27,990 nucleotides of DNA, taken from IMG/VR virus record IMGVR_UViG_3300033997_000555, positions 1 to 27,990 of that record, one strand, 5' to 3'. Position 1 is the first letter of the stretch, and every line of letters starts with the position of its first letter. Positions 1 through 8,263 of this stretch are shown here, one piece after another. This stretch comes from a virus. The notes below the pieces were generated by a model. It was not told where the DNA came from and made no database searches. It saw only the letters and a program-made list of their open reading frames with translations. Both the position numbers and the translations under genes were made by a program.

Positions 1-288
1 ATGGATTTCATCGACCGACCGCCGCCGGCCCCTATGCCTGCGGCTCGCATACGCACGCTGTACGCGCAAAACCCCACCGACCAGGCCCGGGCTATGGCCT
101 GGGAGATCTGGCGCCTGCAGCGCGTTATCGTGGCCCTGGAAGCGGGGTTAGCCCATGCCGCCCGCCTGCGTCACCGCCAAGACATCCTTGATCGTGTAAC
201 CGAGCTGCGCGAATACCTGGCCGGTGAACCCTGTTTGAATGAAGCGCATCCAGTGAAGCCCGGAGCGCGCCGCGGCGGACCACCCTGA
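1..288 (+). CDS. Small hypothetical helical phage protein
   Basis: This 95-residue protein is not recognised. It has a proline-rich N-terminus (about residues 6-14). A long helical stretch follows at about residues 27-72, rich in Ala, Leu, Arg and Glu, with no membrane segment and no Cys motif. The tail is Pro/Gly/Arg-rich. It lies convergent to the portal gene, in the place where P2 has tiny genes between cos and Q. The start is the first base of the window, so an upstream start cannot be excluded. A minus-directed terminator lies just beyond its stop codon. It may be a late accessory gene or part of the att-proximal region. No function is proposed. Confidence 0.55.
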   Translation: MDFIDRPPPAPMPAARIRTLYAQNPTDQARAMAWEIWRLQRVIVALEAGLAHAARLRHRQDILDRVTELREYLAGEPCLNEAHPVKPGARRGGPP

Positions 289-302
289 CGCACGGCAGGG
301 CC

Positions 303-327
303 AAAAAAAGCCCCGCGTTGCGGGGCT
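303..327 (-). terminator. Rho-independent terminator of the terminase-portal operon
   Basis: A perfect 8-bp stem (309-316 with 320-327) closes a 3-nt loop. Seven consecutive A on the plus strand at 303-309 become a U-tract directly after the hairpin when read on the minus strand. It begins 24 bases past the portal stop codon. There is no U-run on the plus side, so termination of the convergent small gene here is less likely. Confidence 0.85.
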
Positions 328-350
328 GGTCATCGTTGTACGCTGCGCGG

Positions 351-1412
351 TCAGGCGCGCGGGACACCGGGCGTTCTGTCCTCTTCGACGCCGACGACAT
401 ACGGACGGAACTGCATGACCGGCATGCCGAGCCATGAATTCAGTTCCGAAAGCCGCGCTTGAAGCGGTTCGATTTCATTGCGCGCAAACACCTGGGCGGC
501 CGGCAGCACGGCGCCGAAGCCCCCCGTGTTGCCGGGAACAATGCCCATGAGCTGGGGCGGCACGCGATGAGCCGCAAGCACGTCATCACGCGTGACCGCC
601 TTGATGTTCAGGAACTCGTCTTTGGCCGCCACCTCGCTCAGCGGAATGATCTGCACGCCCTCCTTCTTTCCGTTGGGCGAGTGCAGGAACAGGTTGCGGA
701 AGTTGCCCCGACCCTTTGCCCCCTTCAATGCCGAACGAATCGCGTCAACGTCTTCCTGGCTCGCACCGTCGTCGGTGAAATACATGATGAACCCGGCGTG
801 GCTTCCGTTGTTGTAGTAGCGGCGCCGGAACAGCGTGGCGCTCTCGTTCAACCACGCGCTTTGCAGGGTGCTGAGATATTCCGGCAAGCCGTACACCTCC
901 TGATTGATATCGGCCTCGCGCAAATGCCAGACGCTGCCACGCTCGAATTCATGCTCAATGCGCGAGTGCGGCACGAAGAAATGCGTATCCGGGTCAACGC
1001 CTACGCGCGTGAACTTCGCCAACGAATGGCGCAGGCCAATCACGCGACCGGTGCGGCTGAGCCGCCTTTCGATGAAGGCGTTGCCGAAGGTCAGGTAGTT
1101 GAGCGCGAGTTCCTTGACCATGGCCGTAGGCAATAGCGGGTGCGGAATGTAGGTGCTGGCCAGCACGTTCGCCTTGAAGTAGATGGCGCTGCTGTGGTGC
1201 GTGCTGGCGCGGAACGACTTGGCCAGGCCTTCAAAGCTGATGGGCGGCTCGTACCATCGCCCATTGTCCAGGCATTCCAGATAGTCCAAGATGTCGCGCC
1301 GGTCCATCACAGGCACGGCGTCATCAAACGTGAACGTGTCCGCCGTGAACCGCGAAGCGGCGCCGCCGCTATACGCCAGGGGCGCGCCGTGACGGTCTAC
1401 AAGGGTACTCAT
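351..1412 (-). CDS. Q: Phage portal protein (P2 gpQ family)
   Basis: This is the portal subunit. Twelve copies form the ring at one capsid vertex through which DNA enters and leaves and to which the tail attaches. The 353-residue length is close to P2 gpQ. Recognisable portal-family stretches are the Trp/Tyr-Pro-rich region near residues 49-60 (RWYEPPISFEG), the middle segment GNAFIERR, and VTRDDVLAAHRVPPQLMG in the C-terminal third. The ATG at 1412 overlaps the terminase stop codon by one base (TGATG), so the two genes are translationally coupled. An in-frame TTG one codon upstream (1415) is a less likely start. It is the distal gene of the two-gene minus operon driven by the P promoter and ends 24 bases before a strong terminator. 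Confidence 0.93.
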   Translation of the reverse strand: MSTLVDRHGAPLAYSGGAASRFTADTFTFDDAVPVMDRRDILDYLECLDNGRWYEPPISFEGLAKSFRASTHHSSAIYFKANVLASTYIPHPLLPTAMVKELALNYLTFGNAFIERRLSRTGRVIGLRHSLAKFTRVGVDPDTHFFVPHSRIEHEFERGSVWHLREADINQEVYGLPEYLSTLQSAWLNESATLFRRRYYNNGSHAGFIMYFTDDGASQEDVDAIRSALKGAKGRGNFRNLFLHSPNGKKEGVQIIPLSEVAAKDEFLNIKAVTRDDVLAAHRVPPQLMGIVPGNTGGFGAVLPAAQVFARNEIEPLQARLSELNSWLGMPVMQFRPYVVGVEEDRTPGVPRA

Positions 1413-3169
1413 CAATTAATCTCCAGAATAGTCCGGCCTGCGCTCTCGCCCGCCAGGGATTCATAGTCAAGCGAGTGCATGCACGCCCAAGCCAGATCCG
1501 CGTGGCTGGTTTCCTTCGCGCGGCCTGCGGTGTAGGTAACGGCGTTGCCGCTCGCGGTGATCGTCTTGCGGATCGCCATGAATGCGCCCGCGATATCGTT
1601 CATGCCGGCGTCAAACAAGAACCGGCCCGCGCGTATCAGCTCCTGCGCCTTCAGCACGAGCCGCGTTTTCACTTCGGGGCTGTAAATGATCTTGCGCACG
1701 CGCGGGAAGAACTTCTTCACCAGCTGATACACACCGTGGCCCAGGCCCGTGGCGTCAATGGCAATGTCCACGACGTTGTATTGCTGCATGAGTTGCTTTA
1801 TGCGCTCGGCCTGATCCTCGAATTCCTCGCCGCGCAGTTGGTAGCGTTCCAACACGCGGAACGCCCCTCCCGGCTTTGTCGGCAGGGCCATCACCACAAG
1901 GCCGGCCGAATCGCCCGTCAACGACGGGTCATAGCCAATCGACACGGGATGGTGGCCATAGCGCCGAAGCCCAAACCAATTCACATCCGTCCAATCCACC
2001 ATCGCATCGACCATGCAGGACTGCATGACCTTGAGCGGAAACACGCTGGCCGTGTCGTCGATGAACTCGCACATCAACAGATTGGCGAACTCATCGGGGC
2101 TGTATTCGAACCTCAACTCGTCAATATCGAAGAGGTTGCAGCCGCCGGCCTCCGCGTCAAGAATGGTGACGATCTGCCGCCACTTCCTGTCGGCTGCCAA
2201 CATGCCATCCTTTAGGGCCGCGTGGCTGACATCGATGGTCGCGCGTTCGGCCTTGGGGCGGCGCTTGTTGAACTGATCGCCGTTCCAGACCTTGAACGCT
2301 TCGTGCGACATGGCGGACGGCGTGCTGAAGTAGGTCTTTCGGTACTGCTTGTGCAGCGCCATCGCGCTGGCGACCTTGTTCAACTCCGTGAAGCGCGGCA
2401 CCCAGAAATACTCATCGAAGTAGAAATTGCCGTGGTGGCCCTGCGCCGTGCGTGCGTTCGTTCCCAGGAAGATCAGCTGCGCACCGTTGGGCAAAACGAT
2501 GGGATCGCCCTTCAAGTCCACGTCTGCATGCTCTCGCGCGAAGGCGATGATGTACTGCTTGAACACATGCGCCTGGGCCTTCGACGCGGACAGGAAGATC
2601 TGATTGCGGCCCGTGGCGATGGCGTCAAGCAATGCCTCGCGGGCGAAATACCACGTTGCGCCGATCTGGCGGCTCTTCAGGATCATGCGCGTGCGCTGAT
2701 CCGCGTTGCGATACCAGACCTTTTGATACCCGAAGATTTCGCGCTCGAAGGCCTGCAGCAGCTTGGCCGCCTGTTCCTCGCTGATCGCGTTGCGCTCTGG
2801 CTTCTTCTTCGGACTCGCGTTGCGTCGCTCGATGTTCGGATTTAGGTCCGACTCCTTTCCTCCGCTTTCATACCGGCGCACACGCGTTGTGCGTTCGAGC
2901 TGGCGTCCCAAAAGGTCAATTTCCTTGAAGTCGATGCCCTCCTTGCGCTCTTTCGCTATGAGGGTCGCCAGGCGCGTTTCCAGGCTGCTTTCGATCTTCT
3001 CCGCCGCCGACGCCTCGTCCCACTTGTCGCGGGTCTTCCAGCTGTGGACTGTAGTGCGCTTCTCGCCCAGTTCGCGCGCAATAGACGACACGCGCCACCC
3101 CATCCAGTAGAGGTGACGCGCGCGGCGGCGAGGGTCTAGCGGTTCGGTGATTTGCAACATGGTCGCCAT
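1412..3169 (-). CDS. P: Terminase large subunit, ATPase and nuclease (P2 gpP)
   Basis: This is the packaging motor and cos-cleaving subunit. It has 585 residues, close to P2 gpP. Residues about 18-50 form a helix-turn-helix typical of this family (ARELGEKRTTVHSW). The ATPase follows, with a non-classical Walker A KSRQIGAT at 165-172 and Walker B NFYFDE at 248-253. The C-terminal RNase H-like nuclease carries acidic residues in GYDPSLTGD (D414) and DIAIDATGLGHG (D472). The ATG at 3169 lies inside the proposed -10 box of the P promoter. If that promoter is right, transcription starts near 3161-3162 and the first usable ATG would be codon 4 (3160), giving a nearly leaderless message. Both starts preserve all domains. 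Confidence 0.93.
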   Translation of the reverse strand: MATMLQITEPLDPRRRARHLYWMGWRVSSIARELGEKRTTVHSWKTRDKWDEASAAEKIESSLETRLATLIAKERKEGIDFKEIDLLGRQLERTTRVRRYESGGKESDLNPNIERRNASPKKKPERNAISEEQAAKLLQAFEREIFGYQKVWYRNADQRTRMILKSRQIGATWYFAREALLDAIATGRNQIFLSASKAQAHVFKQYIIAFAREHADVDLKGDPIVLPNGAQLIFLGTNARTAQGHHGNFYFDEYFWVPRFTELNKVASAMALHKQYRKTYFSTPSAMSHEAFKVWNGDQFNKRRPKAERATIDVSHAALKDGMLAADRKWRQIVTILDAEAGGCNLFDIDELRFEYSPDEFANLLMCEFIDDTASVFPLKVMQSCMVDAMVDWTDVNWFGLRRYGHHPVSIGYDPSLTGDSAGLVVMALPTKPGGAFRVLERYQLRGEEFEDQAERIKQLMQQYNVVDIAIDATGLGHGVYQLVKKFFPRVRKIIYSPEVKTRLVLKAQELIRAGRFLFDAGMNDIAGAFMAIRKTITASGNAVTYTAGRAKETSHADLAWACMHSLDYESLAGESAGRTILEIN

Positions 3170-3228
3170 GCTGCCGGTAATCCTCGCGCGCGCGTGAGAG
3201 TCCCTGTTGTCGCTGCGCGATGCACAAC
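3161..3228 (-). promoter_or_regulatory. Late promoter P_P (Ogr-type)
   Basis: Reading the minus strand, a GTTGT-N13-ACAAC dyad (3228 down to 3206) is followed by a CG alternating tract and, exactly 34 bases after ACA, by CAGCAT (3173-3168). The predicted transcription start is about 3161-3162, putting the dyad centre near -55, as known for P2 late promoters activated by Ogr/Delta. The same dyad also serves the divergent O promoter. Confidence 0.7.
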
Positions 3229-3273
3229 CTCACAACGTGGCGCTCGGGCGGCGCTGCGGCCACCATGGCAACA
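3206..3273 (+). promoter_or_regulatory. Late promoter P_O (Ogr-type)
   Basis: The shared dyad GTTGT-N13-ACAAC (3206-3228) lies 34 bases before CACCAT (3261-3266). The predicted start is about 3272-3273, leaving a leader of about 50 bases before the scaffold gene. The GC tract between dyad and -10 is less regular here than in the other three late promoters. Confidence 0.7.
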
Positions 3274-3322
3274 CTGAAAGACCGCGACCCCGCACACCAA
3301 CAACCTTGCGAGATACCCCGCC

Positions 3323-4183
3323 ATGAGCAAGAAGTTTTTCCGCGTTGCCCAGGAAGGCCAGACCACGGACGGCCGCGTCATTGAACGCAAGTGGCTCCAT
3401 CAGATCGCCGAGACCTACGACCCGAAGAAGTACGGCGCGCGCATCAACATCGAACACATGCGCGGCCTGCTGCCCGATAGCCCATTCAAGGCGTACGGTG
3501 ACGTCTTGGCGGTCAAGGTCGAAGACAACGCCGACGGCAAGGCGGAACTCTTTGCGCAGCTGGACCCCACCCCGGAACTCATCGCGTTCAACAAGGCACG
3601 CCAGAAGGTGTACACGTCCATCGAGATCGATCCCGACTTCGCAGGCACCGGCAAATGCGGCCTGGTCGGCCTGGCCGTCACGGACTCGCCCGCCAGCCTG
3701 GGAACCGACTATCTGGTGTTCTGCGCCGGCATCAAGGATCCGGCCAGTAGCCCGCTGGCACATAAAAAACAGAAGCCGGCCAACCTGTTCACGTCCGCCG
3801 AGCTGGTCGCGCTGGACTTCAGCGACGGCGCGGATCCGGCCGAACAAGACGAATCAACGAAAACCTTCCTGGGCAACCTGGGCAAGCTCTTTAGCTTCCT
3901 GAACGGTCAGCAGCAGCCCGCCACCAAGCCCGAGCCGGCGCCCATTCTGCCCGCCGGCATGAATGACTTCGCGGCCGACCTGCGCAAGAACCTGGAAACG
4001 TTCGCCACGGCAAAGGACGCTGAAATCAAGGCAGTGTGCAACGAACTGGCCGAATTCAAAAAGAACGCCGTCTCGCGCGAAGACTTCGACGCGCTGCGCA
4101 AGGAACTCGACATCACCGACCGCAACCACAGCCAGCGCCCGACCGCGACCGGCGGCGCCGGCGAAGTCGAAACCGACTGCTAA
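3323..4183 (+). CDS. O: Capsid scaffolding protein with serine protease domain (gpO)
   Basis: In P2, gpO acts both as internal scaffold and as the maturation protease that trims itself and the capsid and portal proteins. This protein has 286 residues. The N-terminal protease part shows the expected triad candidates Asp16, His45 (NIEHMRG) and Ser99 (KVYTSIEIDP), closely matching the spacing in P2 gpO. The C-terminal 100 residues are Lys/Glu/Ala-rich and predicted coiled coil (about 215-270), the scaffold part. It is the first gene of the long head-lysis operon. The start has only a weak Shine-Dalgarno (GCGAG). The capsid gene follows after 28 bases. Confidence 0.93.
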   Translation: MSKKFFRVAQEGQTTDGRVIERKWLHQIAETYDPKKYGARINIEHMRGLLPDSPFKAYGDVLAVKVEDNADGKAELFAQLDPTPELIAFNKARQKVYTSIEIDPDFAGTGKCGLVGLAVTDSPASLGTDYLVFCAGIKDPASSPLAHKKQKPANLFTSAELVALDFSDGADPAEQDESTKTFLGNLGKLFSFLNGQQQPATKPEPAPILPAGMNDFAADLRKNLETFATAKDAEIKAVCNELAEFKKNAVSREDFDALRKELDITDRNHSQRPTATGGAGEVETDC

Positions 4184-4211
4184 TCCAACATCCCTATCAG
4201 GAGCAACACCC

Positions 4212-5252
4212 ATGCGTAACGACACCCGCAAGCAGTTCGACAAGTACCGGGCGCGCGTCGCCCACCTGAACGGCGTTTCCGACACGTCGGCGTCCTTCTC
4301 CGTGGACCCCGCTATTCAACAGACCATGGAGCAAAAGATTCAGGAAAGCTCCGCCTTCCTGACCTCCATCAACATGCCCATCGTGGTCGATCAGCTTGGC
4401 CAAAAGATCGGCCTTGGCGTTGCCGGCCCCTCGGCCAGCCGCACCGACACCACCACGAAGACCCGTGCAACGCGCGACATCACCGCGTTTGACCCGAACG
4501 GCTACCAATGCGTGAAGACCAACTTCGATACGCACCTGACGTATGCCAAGCTCGACGCCTGGGCGCGTCACAAGGCATTTCAGAATATGGTCCGTGACGC
4601 CGTGCTGAAACGCCAGGGCCTGGATCGCATCATGGTCGGCTGGAACGGTACGCACGCGGCGGCAGACACCAGCCTGACTCAGTACCCGCTGCTGCAGGAT
4701 GTCAACAAGGGATGGCTGCAGAAGATCCGCGAGCGCGCGGCGTCCCGCGTGATCAGCGAAGGCGCGGCAACGGGCAGTAAGGTGCGCATCGGCAAGGGCG
4801 GCGATTACGCCAACATCGATGCGGCTGTTTTCGATCTGGTCACCGCCCTGGAACCGTGGTTCCAAGACGATACCGAACTGGTCGCCATCGTCGGGCGCGG
4901 TCTGCTGCATGACAAGTACTTTCCGCTCGTCAACAACAGCGAAGCCGCCACCGAGAAGGTGGCCACCGATATCATCATGAGCCAGAAGCGTGTCGGCGGT
5001 CAGCGTGCGGTTACCGTGCCATTTTTCCCGGCCGGCACCGTCATGCTCACGCGCCTGGACAACCTGTCCATCTACGTGCAGGAAGGAAGCCGCCGCCGTC
5101 ACATCAAGGAAGCGCCCGAGCGTGATCGCGTCGAATTCTACGAGTCGTCCAACGAAGACTACGCGCTCGAAGACTACGGCTGCTGCGCCCTGCTGGAGAA
5201 CATCCAGCTTCTGGACGCCGAAGGCAACCCCATCGCCGAAGGTGGCCAATAA
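4212..5252 (+). CDS. N: Major capsid protein (P2 gpN)
   Basis: This is the HK97-fold major head protein, 346 residues from the ATG at 4212. The open frame extends far upstream, but AGGAG at 4199-4203 fixes this start. The family-typical N-terminus (MRNDTRKQF, then FSVDPAIQQTMEQKIQES) is present, and in P2 the first ~30 residues are removed by gpO. The C-terminus DYALEDYGCCALLENI is characteristic of the gpN family. The stop overlaps the start of M by one base (TAATG). Confidence 0.95.
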   Translation: MRNDTRKQFDKYRARVAHLNGVSDTSASFSVDPAIQQTMEQKIQESSAFLTSINMPIVVDQLGQKIGLGVAGPSASRTDTTTKTRATRDITAFDPNGYQCVKTNFDTHLTYAKLDAWARHKAFQNMVRDAVLKRQGLDRIMVGWNGTHAAADTSLTQYPLLQDVNKGWLQKIRERAASRVISEGAATGSKVRIGKGGDYANIDAAVFDLVTALEPWFQDDTELVAIVGRGLLHDKYFPLVNNSEAATEKVATDIIMSQKRVGGQRAVTVPFFPAGTVMLTRLDNLSIYVQEGSRRRHIKEAPERDRVEFYESSNEDYALEDYGCCALLENIQLLDAEGNPIAEGGQ

Positions 5253-6022
5253 TGGCCGGCCTGGTCAGACGGCATCAGATGCGCGTGGCCGCGGCGCTCG
5301 CCGCCGCATCCACGCCCGCCGACGCGCCTGCACCGAACTCCGGGCCGTATGAGCTGATGATGCATGCGCTGGTCAACGACCGGCGCATGCTCAAAGGCGT
5401 GCAGTCCATCGAGCGCAAGATTGAACTCAAGCGCGAGATGCTGGACAAGTACCGCGACTACGTTTATGGCGTTCTGGTGGCCGACAAGGGCGGCCAGGAT
5501 GAAGTTGTGGTGACGGTAATGGTCTGGCTGCTGGACACGCTGCAATTCCGTTCCGCGCTGGATCTGGCCGCCTATGTCCTGCGTCACGGCATCAAGCTGC
5601 CACCGCAATACACCCGCGACGTACCAACGCTACTGCTGGACGAGATCACGGGCGCGGTGCTGGGCGATCGCATCGAGCCGAGCGAGCGACTGCTCGATGA
5701 GCTGCTCACGCTGCAAGGCCTCACGGCAGACCATGACGCTCCGGACCAAGCCCGCGCCAAGCTGCACCGCGCGATGGGTGAAACCCTCACGCATCTGGCC
5801 GGCGAACTGCCGGACGAAGACACCCGCCGCATGGCGGCCGCTGCCTTGCAGCACCTGAACCGCGCCAAGCAGCTCGATGCGGCTGTTGGTGTGGTCAAGC
5901 TCATCGAGCAGCTGGAACGCAAGATCAAGAAGGCCGAAAGCGGCACGCCGCCCGAGGTAGGAGGGGAAGGCCAGGCGCCGACCTCGCCCGCCCCGGGTCA
6001 CGAGACGCCGCCCCAGGCATAA
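5252..6022 (+). CDS. M: Terminase small subunit (P2 gpM)
   Basis: This is the DNA-recognition subunit of terminase, which with gpP cuts cos and starts packaging. It has 256 residues, typical for gpM. The N-terminus MAGLVRRHQMRVAAALAA is followed by conserved gpM stretches around residues 45-75 (SIERKIELKREMLDKYRDYV). The C-terminus is a long helix ending in a Gly/Pro-rich tail. It is translationally coupled to the capsid gene. A 93-base GC-rich gap separates it from L. Confidence 0.92.
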   Translation: MAGLVRRHQMRVAAALAAASTPADAPAPNSGPYELMMHALVNDRRMLKGVQSIERKIELKREMLDKYRDYVYGVLVADKGGQDEVVVTVMVWLLDTLQFRSALDLAAYVLRHGIKLPPQYTRDVPTLLLDEITGAVLGDRIEPSERLLDELLTLQGLTADHDAPDQARAKLHRAMGETLTHLAGELPDEDTRRMAAAALQHLNRAKQLDAAVGVVKLIEQLERKIKKAESGTPPEVGGEGQAPTSPAPGHETPPQA

Positions 6023-6115
6023 CTGAGTGCCCCCAACGCACACGGCGGCGCGGGGCTGAAGACGGGCAATGCCCGACCGGACGCCCCGCCCACCGCCGAC
6101 TACCGACCCGCTGAC
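6023..6115 (+). other. Structured GC-rich spacer between M and L
   Basis: This noncoding 93-base gap is unusual in an otherwise overlapping operon. It contains a small perfect hairpin CGGGC-AAT-GCCCG (6063-6075). That is flanked by imperfectly complementary GC-rich arms, GGCGGCGCGGGG at 6044-6055 and its partner at about 6081-6090. It could be an RNA processing or translational element. A cos-like site is a weaker possibility, listed separately. Confidence 0.4.
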
Positions 6116-6586
6116 ATGAGTTTCAACGCCACGCAACCAAAGCCTGTAAGCGAAGACGTCATCAAGAATGATGGCTTCTGGCCCGACATCAGCCCGTCTG
6201 ACGCCCGCGCAGCCGTGCGCCTGGATGACGGTACGGTGACGCCGGGCCGGCTGCGCCAGGCACTCACCACGGCGATTCTGGAAGTGGGGCGCGACTTGAC
6301 GGACTGGACAGACGCGCGCCGCGCCGAGGGATACGCCACGCTTTCCGATGTGCCGAGCCGGGCCACCGTCGACGGCAAGTCCATGCTGCTGCTCAGCTAC
6401 CTGCAGGCGGTGTACTGCTACGCCAAGGCCTCGATCATCGAGCGCATGCCGGATTACGACCTGACGGCGGCCGGTCAGCGCAAGCAGGAGGCATTCACCG
6501 ACGCGCCGGCGGACTTGCGGCGGGACGCCCTGTGGGCGATTTCGCTCATCAAGGGCCGCCCGCGCGCCACGGTGGAGCTGATCTGA
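6116..6586 (+). CDS. L: Head completion/stabilisation protein (P2 gpL)
   Basis: This protein plugs or stabilises the DNA-filled head before tail joining. It has 156 residues, typical of the gpL family (PF05926). Family features are the FWPDI motif near residue 20, the central VGRDLTDW stretch and the KGRPRATVELI C-terminus. The ATG has no good Shine-Dalgarno just upstream, so expression may depend on the structured spacer before it. The stop overlaps the X start (TGATG). Confidence 0.9.
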   Translation: MSFNATQPKPVSEDVIKNDGFWPDISPSDARAAVRLDDGTVTPGRLRQALTTAILEVGRDLTDWTDARRAEGYATLSDVPSRATVDGKSMLLLSYLQAVYCYAKASIIERMPDYDLTAAGQRKQEAFTDAPADLRRDALWAISLIKGRPRATVELI

Positions 6587-6792
6587 TGCAGGTACGGGCG
6601 CAACAAGGCGACACGGTGGATGCGATCTGCTGGCGGCACCTTGGCACCACGCGCGACGTGGTGGAACAAACCTACGAGCTGAATCCCGGCTTGGCCGACC
6701 TGGGCGCGGTGTTGCCGCATGGTCTGCTGGTCACGCTTCCGGATTCAGCCCCTCAACCTTCGACGGCGCAGACCGTCACCCTTTGGGACTGA
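6586..6792 (+). CDS. X: Tail protein X (P2 gpX)
   Basis: This 68-residue protein has the gpX/LysM-like fold (PF05489). It starts MQVRAQQGDTVDAICWRH and ends in a hydrophobic LPHGLLVTLP strand, as in P2 gpX (67 aa). It is needed for tail assembly, probably at the tail tube or baseplate hub. The start is fixed by the one-base overlap with the L stop codon; the frame stays open further upstream inside L. Confidence 0.9.
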   Translation: MQVRAQQGDTVDAICWRHLGTTRDVVEQTYELNPGLADLGAVLPHGLLVTLPDSAPQPSTAQTVTLWD

Positions 6793-6796
6793 AAGC

Positions 6797-7165
6797 ATGG
6801 CCGAACCCTCGACCGTAACCGGCGCCATGGCCACCACGCTCATTTCCGGCGCGGCCATGGCCCAAATCCTGCCCCTCGTTGACGCCAACGCCGTGTTCGG
6901 CGCGGTCATTGGGGCGGCGCTGGTGGCCAGCACGAAAAAAGACCTGACTGCCTGGAAGCGCTTCGTTTCGTTCCTGCTCTCCGCGCTGTGCGGTTACGGC
7001 GGTGCCGGCGAAATCGTCGCGCGCGAGCTTGCCAAGGAAACCTTCCTGCCGGCGCTCATCGGCGCCTTGGTCATCGTGCCGCTGGCGCTCAAGCTGCTGG
7101 CCATGGTTCCCGATATCGACTTGGGCGGGCTGCTGCGCCTGCCTCGCAACGGGGAAAAGAAATGA
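6797..7165 (+). CDS. Putative holin (three-TM membrane protein)
   Basis: This 122-residue protein has three predicted membrane segments, at about 30-47 (VFGAVIGAALVAS), 56-78 (FVSFLLSALCGYGGAG) and 85-107 (FLPALIGALVIVPLALKLL). Its tail is short and basic and ends in EKK. It sits directly before a second small membrane protein and the endolysin, the position of P2 holin Y and antiholin LysA. Two adjacent membrane proteins suggest a holin/antiholin pair, but the sequence does not say which is which. The ATG at 6797 is chosen because it follows the X stop codon by four bases. Confidence 0.75.
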   Translation: MAEPSTVTGAMATTLISGAAMAQILPLVDANAVFGAVIGAALVASTKKDLTAWKRFVSFLLSALCGYGGAGEIVARELAKETFLPALIGALVIVPLALKLLAMVPDIDLGGLLRLPRNGEKK

Positions 7166-7461
7166 ACGCCCTCACCGCTACACCGGCCCTTACCGCCGTG
7201 GCCGTGGCGTGCGCCCTGGTGTACGTGGCCACCGCCGCCCGCTTCCTCTGGTATCGCCCGAACGGTGCGCGGCACCGCCGCATTCTCTCGCTCGTTGCGT
7301 GCCTGCTGATCGCGGCCCTGTTCTGCCGCGCAGGCCAGATCCTGCTGCTGCGCGATCCGGCAGGCCTGCCGGAGCTGGTCATCGCGGCGCTCGTCTGCGC
7401 TGCCGCGTGGCGCGTGCGCGGCAACCTTGCAACCCTGATTCGGAGCTGCCCCGATGCGTGA
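7162..7461 (+). CDS. Putative second holin or antiholin
   Basis: This 99-residue, highly hydrophobic protein has three predicted membrane helices, at about 8-30, 41-62 and 69-86. Basic residues (YRPNGARHRR) lie between the first and second. The start overlaps the previous stop as ATGA. It resembles the 'phage holin family' proteins found beside muramidase endolysins in Burkholderiales P2-like phages. It is likely the partner of the preceding membrane protein in timing lysis. The gene overlaps the endolysin start by eight bases. Confidence 0.72.
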   Translation: MNALTATPALTAVAVACALVYVATAARFLWYRPNGARHRRILSLVACLLIAALFCRAGQILLLRDPAGLPELVIAALVCAAAWRVRGNLATLIRSCPDA

Positions 7462-8263
7462 CATCCTGAAAATGGGCGATATAGGCCAGGACGTATCCGA
7501 CCTGCAGGCGGATCTGCGCCGCGCCGGGTTCGACGTTCCCGCCACCGCCGTCTATGACGAGGTCACGCGAGACGCCGTAGCGACCCTGCAGCAAGCGCGC
7601 GGGCTGGTGGTGGATGGTAGGTATGGCCCGAAGTCCCGCAACGCTCTGGCGGGCTTTGATACGTCCCGCATGCTGCGGGAATCCGACCTGATCACCGCTG
7701 CCGACCGCCTGGACGTGCCACTGGCGAGCATCAAGGCCGTGAACGAGGTGGAATCAAGTGGCCGCGGATTCCTCGCCGATGGCCGCCCCGCCATCCTCTT
7801 TGAGCGGCATGTGTTCTGGCGCCAGCTACTGGCCCATGGAATCGACCCGGCGCCGCACGCCGCCCTGCGACCAGCCATCGTGAACCAGAAGCGCGGCGGC
7901 TATGCCGGTGGTGCAGCCGAATACACCCGGCTGGCGGCGGCTTCGCAGATCTGCGCGCCGGCCGCCCAGGAATCCTCGAGCTGGGGCGCATTCCAGATCA
8001 TGGGCTATCACTGGGAGGCGCTGGGCTTCGCCGACATTGAAACCTTCGTCGCCACGCAAAGCCGCAGCGAGGGCCACCAGCTGGCCACCTTCGTGGCGTT
8101 CGTCCTGGCCGACCCGGCATTGCATCGGGCGTTGAAGGGCCGCAAGTGGGCGCAATTCGCGCGCGCCTACAACGGCCCGGCCTACGCCGAGAACCTCTAT
8201 GACGTGAAGCTGGCGCGCGCTTATGAGCGATTCTCCGGCGGCAGCGCAGGGGCCGAAGCATGA
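7454..8263 (+). CDS. Endolysin: N-acetylmuramidase with peptidoglycan-binding domain
   Basis: This 269-residue modular endolysin cleaves the glycan backbone of the cell wall at lysis. Residues about 8-66 form a PG_binding_1 domain (GDIGQDVSDLQADL, then FQQ-like TLQQARGLVVDGRYGP). Residues about 80-262 form the N-acetylmuramidase domain formerly called DUF3380. It has NEVESSGRGFL (candidate catalytic Glu98 or Glu100), ILFERHVFWR, SSWGAFQIMGYH and FARAYNGP. No signal peptide or signal-arrest segment is present, so export should depend on the holin. This enzyme replaces the P2 gpK-type lysozyme. Confidence 0.92.
   Translation: MRDILKMGDIGQDVSDLQADLRRAGFDVPATAVYDEVTRDAVATLQQARGLVVDGRYGPKSRNALAGFDTSRMLRESDLITAADRLDVPLASIKAVNEVESSGRGFLADGRPAILFERHVFWRQLLAHGIDPAPHAALRPAIVNQKRGGYAGGAAEYTRLAAASQICAPAAQESSSWGAFQIMGYHWEALGFADIETFVATQSRSEGHQLATFVAFVLADPALHRALKGRKWAQFARAYNGPAYAENLYDVKLARAYERFSGGSAGAEA

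Noticed and set aside
459-1136. 225-aa plus-strand open frame opposite the portal gene
   Set aside because: Shadow of the portal: low-complexity His/Arg/Val composition, no ribosome site, and the minus strand is clearly the conserved portal.
3963-4211. Upstream extension of the capsid reading frame
   Set aside because: It overlaps the scaffold gene in another frame; AGGAG and the family N-terminus place the start at 4212.
4197-5249. 350-aa minus-strand open frame opposite the capsid gene
   Set aside because: Mirror frame of a GC-rich, codon-biased capsid gene; no recognisable domain.
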